In this document: one piece after another, positions 7,471 through 14,604 of the stretch
Layout: every line of letters starts with the position of its first letter
How positions within the stretch are numbered: position 1 is the stretch's first letter
Notes under the pieces: model-generated
The model's database searches: none
What the model was told of the DNA's origin: nothing
The model's input: only the letters and a program-made list of their open reading frames with translations
Program-made: the position numbers and the translations under genes
Assembly: GCA_002338615.1 (NCBI GenBank)
Contig: DDIS01000207.1
Span: 30,577-45,734, forward strand
DNA: 15,158 nt
Source: Proteobacteria bacterium UBA1844
GTDB taxonomy: Bacteria > Pseudomonadota > Gammaproteobacteria > Steroidobacterales > Woeseiaceae
Reading direction: 5' to 3'

Positions 7471-7494
7471 GAATTACTTAATTACCGAATTACC
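7468..7494 (+). repeat. Short AT-rich direct repeat beside the palindrome
   Basis: ACCGAATTA occurs at 7468-7476 and again at 7484-7492, 16 bp apart, with a further AATTACC between them. The first copy overlaps the end of the palindrome's right arm. It may be a flank of the same mobile element or part of the barrel gene's promoter region; no clear -35/-10 pair was found. Confidence 0.5.
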
Positions 7495-7514
7495 AACAAA
7501 CCAAGGAGACGCTG

Positions 7515-8123
7515 ATGCGTTCGATGACGCGTAAATTTCTGACCTGTTTTACCCTCGGGATGAGCTTTGCCTGCATGCCGATAAGCCAGGCGCTGGCGCA
7601 AGGCTTCAGCTACAACTATCTCGAAGGTACGTACGAGCGAATCGACGTGGATGACAATTTTATCGACGGAGACGGTGATGGCTGGGGTCTGTCCGGCTCG
7701 CTCGAGGTGGCAAATAACTGGCACGTTTTTACGTCTTTCAGCAAGGCCGAGCTGGACTCCGGTTTCGGTTTCGATGTCGACTTTGATGTGACGACAGTCG
7801 GCGGTGGTTACCATCGGGCGCTTGCGCCGAACGTGGATCTCGTCGCGAACCTGTCCTACGTGGATGTCGAGGCAAGTGGCGCCGGGTTTTCGGCAGATGA
7901 CGACGGTTTTGGCATCTCGATCGGTGCGCGCAGCTTGTTGCGCGGTAATTTCGAGCTTGCGGGCTATATCGACTACGTCGATCTTGACGATGGTGGTGAC
8001 GATACCACGATACGTGGCGAAGGCTGGTACCAGCTCAACCGGAGTTTTGCGCTCGGCGCGAAACTGGGCATTGGCGATGATGTGACCAGGTTCGGACTGG
8101 CCGGTCGTTGGTACTTCCGCTAG
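7515..8123 (+). CDS. Small outer-membrane beta-barrel protein, Ax21-like
   Basis: The 202-residue product has a typical Sec signal peptide: basic start, hydrophobic core, and cleavage after Ala28 in QALA-QGFSYNY. The rest alternates polar and apolar residues in aromatic-edged strands and ends in WYFR, as outer-membrane barrels do. The features YNYLEGTY, DGDGDGWGLSGS, WHVFTSFS and GGGYHRALAPNVDL resemble the Ax21 family of Xanthomonadales, eight-to-ten-stranded barrels whose once-proposed quorum role has been withdrawn. The loops are very acidic, and the DGDGDG stretch resembles a calcium-binding loop. ATG 7515 follows a strong AAGGAGA (7503-7509). Family placement is by pattern only; a plain OmpX-like barrel is the alternative. 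It is monocistronic between the palindrome and a convergent operon. Confidence 0.78.
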   Translation: MRSMTRKFLTCFTLGMSFACMPISQALAQGFSYNYLEGTYERIDVDDNFIDGDGDGWGLSGSLEVANNWHVFTSFSKAELDSGFGFDVDFDVTTVGGGYHRALAPNVDLVANLSYVDVEASGAGFSADDDGFGISIGARSLLRGNFELAGYIDYVDLDDGGDDTTIRGEGWYQLNRSFALGAKLGIGDDVTRFGLAGRWYFR

Positions 8124-8134
8124 GCCGGATTTTT
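8101..8134 (+). terminator. Possible intrinsic terminator of the barrel gene
   Basis: CCGGTC (8101-8106) can pair with GGCCGG (8123-8128), with one G-U pair, across a 16-base loop; five T residues (8130-8134) follow. The stem overlaps the stop codon. It is short and the loop large, so this is a moderate candidate only. Confidence 0.4.
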
Positions 8135-8155
8135 CAAGGACCCCGTTGCAACGGT

Positions 8156-9559
8156 TTACTCGACTCGAAAATGCGGCGCCGTGATAGAGAGCTCGGTGAC
8201 GGCGCCGTATTTTTGTACCGCATCGCGTATCAATGAGGCATCACCGAGCACGACGAAAACGAGCTTGTCGCGGGGCGGATAAACGGACGCGATGACGTCT
8301 TTCACAGACGCCACGTCCACGGCCTTGAGATCCGCAGCGTAGTCATTGACAAAGTCATCGCCAAGGCCAAAAAATTCGAGTTCTGCAAATTCGGCGGCGA
8401 GCTGCGCACTTGTTTCAAGGCTGGTAGGAAACTGCCCGAGCACATAGTTGCGGGCCGAGGCGATCATTTCTGCGGCGACGCCCGCATCTTCAAACTGCCC
8501 CAGCACGCCAAGCGCCATATCAATAGCCTCGACGGTCGCGTCGGTACGTGTAAAGGAACTGATAGCGACAGAACCCGGTTTGGAAAGGCGGCGCAGTTGC
8601 GAGCTCGCGCCGTAGGTCAGGCCGCTGTCGATGCGCAGGGCTGTATTCAACATCGAGGTGAAACGGCCACCAAAAACCGTGTTCGCAATATCGAGATCCG
8701 CGCGCTTTGCATAGTTGCGCGCAACGCCCACATTGCCAATCCAGAAGTAGGTCTGCGTTGCACCGGGTTTGTCGATCAGCAGCACCCGGCCGCCGGCCTG
8801 CATCGACGGGTCCGGCGTCTCGGCCAGATCTGCGCCCGCTCCTCGCCAGTTGGTGAACGCGACACGGAGCATCGCCAGCATTTCCGCTATTTCGAAATCG
8901 CCGGCCACGGCAATGACCAGGCGGTCGGCACCGACCTGCCCGGCAAAATAATCCGCCACGTCCTGGTGCGAGATTCGGGCAAGGGAGGATTCGCTGCCGT
9001 CGACCGGGTTACCGTACGGATGCGCGCCAAACAGGAACGCGTTCGCATAAGTGGGCATGACATTGCCGGGGTCGGAGTCCTTCGCCGCACGGATCAGGTT
9101 GATCGAACGCTCGCGCAGCTTGTCGAGCTCTGCGGCGTCGAGCGCCGGTCGTTGCAGCATGTCTGCCAGCAGCTCGATCATCAGCGCACTGTCACGGGCC
9201 AGGAACTCGCCTTCTATGGTGATGCTCTCGAGACCGGCCGCAGCGCTGAGAACACCGCCTGCAGAATCGACCGCCTCGGAAAACGCGGCCGCGTCGCGTT
9301 CAGCGGCGCCTTTTTGCAGCAGGGCCGCAAACAGACTGGCGAGGCCGCCTTTGCCCGGCGGATCAGTGACGGCACCGCCACGCAGCATTGCCTGCACTGC
9401 AACCAGCGGTACCTCGTGTTTTTCGATGAGGATCAGCACGACACCGTTCGGCAGCTCAACCCGGGTTGCATCCGGCAACCTGACATCGCTCGCGTCGGCC
9501 GCGCCGAGCCAGAACAGAACAAACAGGACAAGGCTGTATCGCCTGGCCAGGGCGCTCAT
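8156..9559 (-). CDS. Non-catalytic M16 peptidase paralogue, exported
   Basis: This 467-residue protein has the M16B (pitrilysin/MPP-like) fold pattern: LPNGVVLILIEKHEVPLVAVQAMLRGG, the two-domain layout, and FGGRFTSMLNTALRIDSGLTYGASS. The zinc motif is gone: where active members have HxxEH there is S75-L-F-A78-A79 within GLASLFAALLQKG. Arg309 and Tyr316, the pair typical of substrate-binding partner subunits, are kept. A signal peptide (about 1-23, ending ADA-SD) sends it to the periplasm. The start ATG overlaps the upstream stop in ATGA, after AGAGGTCGAGGA, so it is translationally coupled to the catalytic M16 gene. By analogy with bacterial M16B heterodimers, the two probably form one enzyme. 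It ends 32 bp from the convergent barrel gene. Confidence 0.9.
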   Translation of the reverse strand: MSALARRYSLVLFVLFWLGAADASDVRLPDATRVELPNGVVLILIEKHEVPLVAVQAMLRGGAVTDPPGKGGLASLFAALLQKGAAERDAAAFSEAVDSAGGVLSAAAGLESITIEGEFLARDSALMIELLADMLQRPALDAAELDKLRERSINLIRAAKDSDPGNVMPTYANAFLFGAHPYGNPVDGSESSLARISHQDVADYFAGQVGADRLVIAVAGDFEIAEMLAMLRVAFTNWRGAGADLAETPDPSMQAGGRVLLIDKPGATQTYFWIGNVGVARNYAKRADLDIANTVFGGRFTSMLNTALRIDSGLTYGASSQLRRLSKPGSVAISSFTRTDATVEAIDMALGVLGQFEDAGVAAEMIASARNYVLGQFPTSLETSAQLAAEFAELEFFGLGDDFVNDYAADLKAVDVASVKDVIASVYPPRDKLVFVVLGDASLIRDAVQKYGAVTELSITAPHFRVE

Positions 9560-10983
9560 TCCTCGACCTCTGCCGGCAACGGCACCAGTTCGCCGAAGGT
9601 GGCGTTGTCGGGCCGAAAGACTCGCGCTGCAAGCGCACGAATTTTCTCGTCGGTAACCTGCTCTACCTCGCTCGACAGGTCGAACAGGGTCTCGTAGCTG
9701 CCATGAAATATTTCGAAGTCGCCGAGGGCCGCCGCCTTGCCGTCGATCGTCGCCATGCCACGCCAGAAATCCGCAAGCTTGATGTTGCGCGCCTTCGCAA
9801 GCTCCGCGGCACTCACACCCTGTGCCGAGATGTCGCCCAATGCCTGCAACAATTGCGTCTCAACCAGGTGGCTGTCGCCGCCGGGGGGCAGGACCAGGTA
9901 GAAATACACGAGCCCGGGATCAAAGCCCTGCAGCTGAAAGCCGCCGACGGAAAGCGCGCTCTGTTCGTCTTCCACCAGCAAACGGTGCAAGCGCGAGGAA
10001 TCGCCACCCACGAGTATGTTGAGCAACAATTCCATCGTCAGTGAGTCGGGGTCGCCGGCGCTGCCGGCATGAAACGCAACGTGCAACTGCGGCGTTTGTG
10101 CTACCGCCTCAACCTGCACGCGACGCACGCCCTGTTGCTCGGGCTCAATGGTGCGGATCGCTGCCGGTGGGTCCTGTGCGGGGATGTGCGCAAGGTATTC
10201 CACGGCCAGCGCGTAGATCTCCTCGGGCGTTACGTCGCCAACGAACACCATCGTGCAATTGTTCGGCGCGTAGTACGTGGTGAAATAGCTTTTCAGATCC
10301 TCCATCGTCCAGGCTTCGATATCGGACGGCCAGCCGATCACCGGAAACTGGTACGGATGCGCGACGAACGCGGTTGCGACGACCTGTTCCAGCAGTTTGC
10401 CGGTGTTGTCGTTGTCGACGCTGTTGCGTCGCTCCGAATACACCACACCGCGCTCGCTTTCCACGACCTCGGGCACGAACGCGAGATTCGCGAGGCGGTC
10501 GCCCTCCAGATCGAAAATCGTGGCCAGGGCCGACCTCGGAAACCAGTCCTGGTAAACCGTCAGGTCATTGGAGGTATACGCATTGTTAGAACCGCCAGCC
10601 GCCTCCATCGTGCGATCGAATTCGCCGGGCGCCCGTTCACTGGTGCCGTTGAACATCATGTGCTCAAAAAAATGTGACAGCCCGGTGATGCCGGGGTACT
10701 CATTGCGGCCGCCGGCGCGCACGAAGTTGTACATCACGACGTTGGGAATGTCGTGATCGGGCCAAACGATGATCTTGAGGCCGTTCCCGAGCGTAAAGCT
10801 GCGAATTTCGGCGGGGACATGCGCGCCGCTCGGAGCCACAAATACCTGCGCGGCTGGTGGTTCCTCGGCTACACGTTCATTCGATAGTCGAATGACGATC
10901 ATCGCAATGGCCGCCAGCACGACCACCACGGCGACTGCGGCCTCGAACAGCTTGCGGTGCCTGGGGTCCCTGAAAAAAGACAT
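9556..10983 (-). CDS. M16 family zinc metallopeptidase, membrane-anchored
   Basis: M16 peptidases are clam-shell zinc enzymes that cut short peptides and unfolded segments. In the 475-residue product an uncleaved N-terminal anchor (about 14-32) would hold the enzyme on the periplasmic side. LGNGLKIIVWPDHDIPNVVMYNFVRAGGRNE leads to GLSHFFEHMMFNGT, where H104, E107 and H108 form the inverted zinc motif. E184 (VVYSERR), 76 residues after H108, fits the third zinc ligand. SRLHRLLVEDEQSAL is the equivalent of the C-domain R/Y segment. ATG 10983 has GGAGCA some 10 bases upstream. It lies 53 bp after the permease and is the fourth gene of the operon; its coupled partner lacks the zinc site. Function as a peptidase is well supported; its substrate is unknown. 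Confidence 0.93.
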   Translation of the reverse strand: MSFFRDPRHRKLFEAAVAVVVVLAAIAMIVIRLSNERVAEEPPAAQVFVAPSGAHVPAEIRSFTLGNGLKIIVWPDHDIPNVVMYNFVRAGGRNEYPGITGLSHFFEHMMFNGTSERAPGEFDRTMEAAGGSNNAYTSNDLTVYQDWFPRSALATIFDLEGDRLANLAFVPEVVESERGVVYSERRNSVDNDNTGKLLEQVVATAFVAHPYQFPVIGWPSDIEAWTMEDLKSYFTTYYAPNNCTMVFVGDVTPEEIYALAVEYLAHIPAQDPPAAIRTIEPEQQGVRRVQVEAVAQTPQLHVAFHAGSAGDPDSLTMELLLNILVGGDSSRLHRLLVEDEQSALSVGGFQLQGFDPGLVYFYLVLPPGGDSHLVETQLLQALGDISAQGVSAAELAKARNIKLADFWRGMATIDGKAAALGDFEIFHGSYETLFDLSSEVEQVTDEKIRALAARVFRPDNATFGELVPLPAEVEE

Positions 10984-11036
10984 AGTGGATACTGCTCCGG
11001 GCTAGGGGCCCAATCTTGAGCGAAGCCATGCGTTTG

Positions 11037-12215
11037 TCAACCGAGCAAACCTTCGCGTCGGTACAGCCTCGCGCACAGCCAGGCCAGGAGGGCGCCCAGG
11101 GAGAGCGTGCTGAGGACCGAAATGAGGACGTACAAGAGATTGATCGGTTCGTTCTTGACGAGGTCGATGAGCAGCAGGTGCTGGCTCAGGCTCGGGACGA
11201 ACATGAGTTCGGTTCGTGGCCGCAGGTTCAGGAGACTCGCGACCAGGATCGGCAGGGTTGGCAGCAACATCAGGAAGCCGAGCCAGGTTTGCGCCTCCTT
11301 GTAGCTTTTCGTGAATGATGCCACGAGCGTCATCAGTGACGCGCCCAGCAACACAAAGGGCAGGAACATCAGGAAGGCCAGCAGCACCGCCTGCGGCCCG
11401 AAATTCGGGGTCAGGCCGAGTTTATCGAGCGGCATGAACCGGAGCGCGAAGTAAAACGAAACCATGCTGAGAAACAGCGCAAGAATCATAAACAGGCAGG
11501 CGGCGAGTATCTTGCCGAACATCAGGCGCCCACGCGTCGCCGGCAAAGCCAGCAGCGGCTCCAGCGAGCCGCGTTCGCGTTCACCCGCGGTGGTATCGAT
11601 GGCGAGATACATGCCGCCCATGAGCATCGCAAAAATGAAAAAGTAACTCATCATGCCAAGGAGAATTGCGGAGCGTCCCGAGGACGTCGAGACGTCGATT
11701 TCGTCAATGCTGATCGGACGCACGACGATCGGACTTACACCGCGCGCCATGAGACGGTACGAGGCAAGCTCATGGCTGTAACTTTGCAGGGCGCTGCGTA
11801 CCCGGTTCGCATCACGGGCGGCGGCCGTGTCTGCCGCATTCGACACGAGCTCGATCCTGGCCGGCAACGAGTTCCTGAGCTGTTCACCGAATTCAGCAGG
11901 AATTACGAGTACGAGATCGTGCGTGCCCAGTTTCACCGACTCGACCGCCGTTTCATAAGACTCCAGGCCCTCGACTACCGTCATGTTCCTGCTTTCGAGG
12001 TACCGTTGCAGGTTCGGCGCAAATTCGGCGCCGACGACAGGAACCTCGAGCGTCTTCTCCGCTGAGGAGATGGCGCGATCGATGGACAGGTTAATGACGA
12101 ACGCAAACAGTACCGGGCCGAACAACGGACCCATGAGCAGCGCAGAGAGCAGCGTGCGCCGATCGCGAATATTGTCCAGAACCTCTTTGCAAAAAACGGT
12201 GCCGACGGTGCGCAT
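11037..12215 (-). CDS. natB: NatB-type ABC-2 transporter permease
   Basis: This is the membrane half of an ABC exporter of the NatAB (ABC-2) type. The family is named for Na+ extrusion in Bacillus, but many members have unknown substrates. The 392-residue product has one N-terminal membrane helix (about 25-45), a periplasmic domain of about 140 residues, then five more helices (about 185-207, 236-260, 275-300, 310-332, 360-385). The diagnostic cytoplasmic segment TAGERERGSLEPLLALPATRGR sits between helices two and three. The ATG shares one base with the upstream ATPase stop (TGATG), so the two are coupled. The symbol reflects family resemblance, not proven Na+ transport. Confidence 0.85.
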   Translation of the reverse strand: MRTVGTVFCKEVLDNIRDRRTLLSALLMGPLFGPVLFAFVINLSIDRAISSAEKTLEVPVVGAEFAPNLQRYLESRNMTVVEGLESYETAVESVKLGTHDLVLVIPAEFGEQLRNSLPARIELVSNAADTAAARDANRVRSALQSYSHELASYRLMARGVSPIVVRPISIDEIDVSTSSGRSAILLGMMSYFFIFAMLMGGMYLAIDTTAGERERGSLEPLLALPATRGRLMFGKILAACLFMILALFLSMVSFYFALRFMPLDKLGLTPNFGPQAVLLAFLMFLPFVLLGASLMTLVASFTKSYKEAQTWLGFLMLLPTLPILVASLLNLRPRTELMFVPSLSQHLLLIDLVKNEPINLLYVLISVLSTLSLGALLAWLCARLYRREGLLG

Positions 12216-12946
12216 CAGTCGTCATACCCCGTGCGCTGAATTGCCGTGACAAACGCTTCTTCCAGATCATCGCAATTCGTGTCGTTAAGAATGTCATCGG
12301 CGGTGCCCGAGATGGCGACCTGGCCGTTCGCAATGATGACAATATCGTCGCAGAGCGCTCCGACTTCCTGCATGACATGGCTCGACAACAATATGCAGCG
12401 GCCGTTGTCCTTGAGTGTCAGAATCAATTTTCGCAATGCGCGCGTTGCCATCACATCGAGACCGTTGGTCGGTTCGTCGAGGATAATATTCTGCGGGTCA
12501 TGCACGAGTGCCCGGGCGAGTGCAACGCGCGTCCGCTGCCCCTGCGAAAATCCCTTCGTGCGCCGATGTGCAATATCCTTGATGTCGAGCAGTTCGATGA
12601 TGCCATCCACCTGCTCGTCGATCTTGTTGCGCGGCACACCGCACAGTCGCGCGTAGTAGAGGATATTCTCGCGTGCGCTCAGGTGTGGATAGAGGCCCGA
12701 GCCGTGTGGCAGGGCACCGGTTACGCGTCGCGCTTCGAGGCTTTCTGTAACGACATCCTTGCCGTCGATACTCGCGGCGCCCGCGTCGGGTTTTAACACG
12801 GTGTACAACACGCGCAGCGTTGTGGACTTGCCTGCCCCGTTCGGGCCGAGCAAGCCCGTTATGCGGCCATTGGGGGCGCTAAAGCTGACGCCGCGCACGG
12901 CATGCACCTTGCCAAAGTGTTTGTGGATGTCATCGACCCTGATCAT
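12215..12946 (-). CDS. natA: NatA-type ABC transporter ATP-binding protein
   Basis: This is the ATPase that powers the adjacent NatB-type permease. The 243-residue product has Walker A GPNGAGKST (34-42), a signature motif FSQGQRTRVALARAL (from 133), Walker B IILDEPTNGLDV (from 154) and the switch His190 in SSHVMQE. The signature reads FSQGQ in place of the common LSGGQ, a variation seen in NatA/CcmA-like groups. The Q-loop region reads GALPHGSGLYPHLSARENI, with the LYPxLSARENI pattern typical of NatA proteins. Its ATG overlaps the stop of the upstream hydrolase gene in ATGA. Function as an exporter ATPase is firm; the transported substrate is not known. Confidence 0.9.
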   Translation of the reverse strand: MIRVDDIHKHFGKVHAVRGVSFSAPNGRITGLLGPNGAGKSTTLRVLYTVLKPDAGAASIDGKDVVTESLEARRVTGALPHGSGLYPHLSARENILYYARLCGVPRNKIDEQVDGIIELLDIKDIAHRRTKGFSQGQRTRVALARALVHDPQNIILDEPTNGLDVMATRALRKLILTLKDNGRCILLSSHVMQEVGALCDDIVIIANGQVAISGTADDILNDTNCDDLEEAFVTAIQRTGYDD

Positions 12947-14400
12947 GGCGCCGGACCCGCGAAATCAAGGAAAAACGGCATCACGAAGCTTGTCTTGATG
13001 CAGTCTGTATCGACGCCGTCCAGACTGGCCGCCGCCACAAAGTCCTCGACGATGCGTGGCATACAACCAACCGCAATTTGCCCATGCCCCTGGTTCTTGC
13101 CGGTCAGCAGCCAGGCTTTCATCAGGTTGCGGGCGGCCATGTCGGCATAGCGCGGCGGCGTAATCGGGTCCGCGCTGCCTGACAGCAACAGCACCGGAAT
13201 ATCAGTCGCGAGCGGGGTGCGCAGGTTGTCGTCAATAACGCCGACCGGCCAGACACTGCAAATGGCCTGCAATGCATCGAGTTGCAGCAGTCCCATGTAA
13301 GTCGCGCCGATCGCGTCCTTGTCAATCGCGAGTTGATCGTAGTACGGCACATCCTCGGTGCACATGACCGCATTGTGCATGCCCAGCGAAATCGCCTCGG
13401 ACAGACTGCTCACTGTCATTTGAAACTGCGCAACCAGCGGGCGGATATGGCCGTTAGCGGCTTCAGTGATCAGCAGTGGAATAAGCGCTACGGTGCCCGG
13501 GGAATAGGCAAGCAGTCGCAGCGCGGCGGCCATTTCATTGTGACCAAAGCGGACACTCTCGAACTCCCCGGTTACAGGGTTGGCGATCCTGACCTTCAGA
13601 GGCTTTTCGTCGAGCTTGAGCATCAACTCATCGAACGACGTGGCCACGTCGCCGAAGTGCTCCTTGCAAGCTTCGTCGTCGCTGCAACGCGCGAAGATGT
13701 CGTCGAGTGCGCGCTGGCTTTCGAGTGCAATGTCAGGGCCGAGCGGCAGGAGCGGCGGGACCACGCCGTCGAGCACCACGCTGCGGGTGGTGGCAGGATA
13801 GCGGCGCGCATAGTGCTGTGCGACGCGCGAGCCGTAGGAAATACCGTAAACATTCAGCGTCGGGTAACCAAGCGCTTCGCGTACCGCGTCGAGATCGCGC
13901 ACCGCGATGCTGGTCGTGAAATAGCGCGGGTCGTGTGGCAGGGAAGCCAGACATTCTTTCGTGAACTCGAGCGTCTGATCGGTGGAATACAGGCCTTCGA
14001 CGAGTTCGTCGTCGACCGGGCAGTCCATGCGCGCAGACTCACCGGTGCCGCGCTGATCCACCAGCAAAATATCGTGATCTTTGCGCAGTGGCTCGAACGC
14101 ATTGGCGTAAGCGGCATAAAACTGCACCGTGCCCTGCCCGGGCCCACCAGCAATTGGTACCACGGGATCCGGTGCGGGTTTCAGGTTCAAGGCCGGCACT
14201 ACCGCAACCTTGAGCTCTATAAGCGGAGAGCTTTCATCATCGGGGTTTTCGTGCCGCGAGAGCTTGCCACACCGGGCCTTGATACCGGGAAATGACGGCC
14301 CGGCGCTGATCCGGCAGTCCTCGAGTTCGAGTGCGCCAGCGCTTTGTACCAGGGCCAGCAGGCCGACAAGGGTCAGGAGGAGCGGGCCGGGTCGAAACAT
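12943..14400 (-). CDS. Secreted alpha/beta hydrolase, tripeptidyl aminopeptidase-like (S33/TAP)
   Basis: The 485-residue product is a serine hydrolase of the proline iminopeptidase/tripeptidyl-peptidase type, which removes residues from peptide N-termini. A signal peptide (cleavage near QSAGA-LELEDC, about residue 23) exports it. It shows the oxyanion motif IAGGPGQG (83-90), LLVDQRGTGES (112-122), the nucleophile elbow GISYGS with Ser188, Asp411 in SGSADPITPP and His439 in QGHGQ. The C-terminal TAP-like domain follows. Many cysteines (C29, C44, C127, C150 and others) suggest disulfides in the periplasm or outside. It is the first gene of the five-gene operon and overlaps the ATPase gene by 4 bp. 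No strong ribosome binding site precedes ATG 14400. An esterase role cannot be excluded. Confidence 0.88.
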   Translation of the reverse strand: MFRPGPLLLTLVGLLALVQSAGALELEDCRISAGPSFPGIKARCGKLSRHENPDDESSPLIELKVAVVPALNLKPAPDPVVPIAGGPGQGTVQFYAAYANAFEPLRKDHDILLVDQRGTGESARMDCPVDDELVEGLYSTDQTLEFTKECLASLPHDPRYFTTSIAVRDLDAVREALGYPTLNVYGISYGSRVAQHYARRYPATTRSVVLDGVVPPLLPLGPDIALESQRALDDIFARCSDDEACKEHFGDVATSFDELMLKLDEKPLKVRIANPVTGEFESVRFGHNEMAAALRLLAYSPGTVALIPLLITEAANGHIRPLVAQFQMTVSSLSEAISLGMHNAVMCTEDVPYYDQLAIDKDAIGATYMGLLQLDALQAICSVWPVGVIDDNLRTPLATDIPVLLLSGSADPITPPRYADMAARNLMKAWLLTGKNQGHGQIAVGCMPRIVEDFVAAASLDGVDTDCIKTSFVMPFFLDFAGPAP

Positions 14401-14432
14401 GCGAGTCCGTGGCGACGGGCGAAGGGCCGGTT

Positions 14433-14461
14433 ATCTTGGGCATTTGTACCGTGCATGTAAA
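14433..14461 (-). promoter_or_regulatory. Candidate promoter of the hydrolase-ABC-M16 operon
   Basis: On the minus strand TTTACA (14456-14461, five of six -35 matches) is followed after 17 bp by CAAGAT (14433-14438, three of six -10 matches). It lies about 35 bp before the first gene's ATG and downstream of the 14-bp repeat cluster. It is the best pair I found in the 200-bp divergent spacer, but is weak. Confidence 0.3.
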
Positions 14462-14501
14462 GTCGCCTGCCTTTAGAATCCGCGACCGTGGCAGCTGAAT
14501 T

Positions 14502-14604
14502 GTGGGTGTCCTTTTTAAGTCCCTGATACGTGGGTGTCCTTTTCGACGTGCCCGGTACGTGGGTGTCCTTTTAAATTGTCTTTTAGATCGGTGGGTGTCC
14601 TTTT
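14502..14604 (+). repeat. Four exact copies of a 14-bp motif, near-regular spacing
   Basis: GTGGGTGTCCTTTT occurs at 14502-14515, 14530-14543, 14559-14572 and 14591-14604, all on the same strand without a mismatch. Start-to-start distances are 28, 29 and 32 bp; the spacers of 14, 15 and 18 bases differ in sequence. Copies 2 and 3 also share TAC just before the core. The array lies between the divergent hydrolase operon and mnmG, and the last copy overlaps the mnmG start. It could be a tandem operator, or a cluster of REP-like mobile repeats (the GTGG head is typical of REP sequences). The sequence cannot decide between these. Confidence 0.9.

Noticed and set aside
7560..7580. Lipoprotein signal (Cys20) in the barrel protein
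   Set aside because: The residues before Cys20 do not fit a lipobox, while a clear signal peptidase I site follows at Ala28.
8143..8154. Palindrome CCGTTGCAACGG between the convergent barrel and M16 genes
   Set aside because: It cannot form a useful hairpin loop and has no T-run; likely chance.
8597..9697. Long plus-strand open frame opposite the M16 genes
   Set aside because: It spans two well-supported coupled genes on the other strand, shows no domain pattern, and is Arg/Gln/His-rich as expected of antisense frames.
14502..14604. CRISPR array
   Set aside because: The repeat is only 14 bp, spacers are 14-18 bp, and no cas genes are nearby; CRISPR repeats and spacers are usually over 20 bp.
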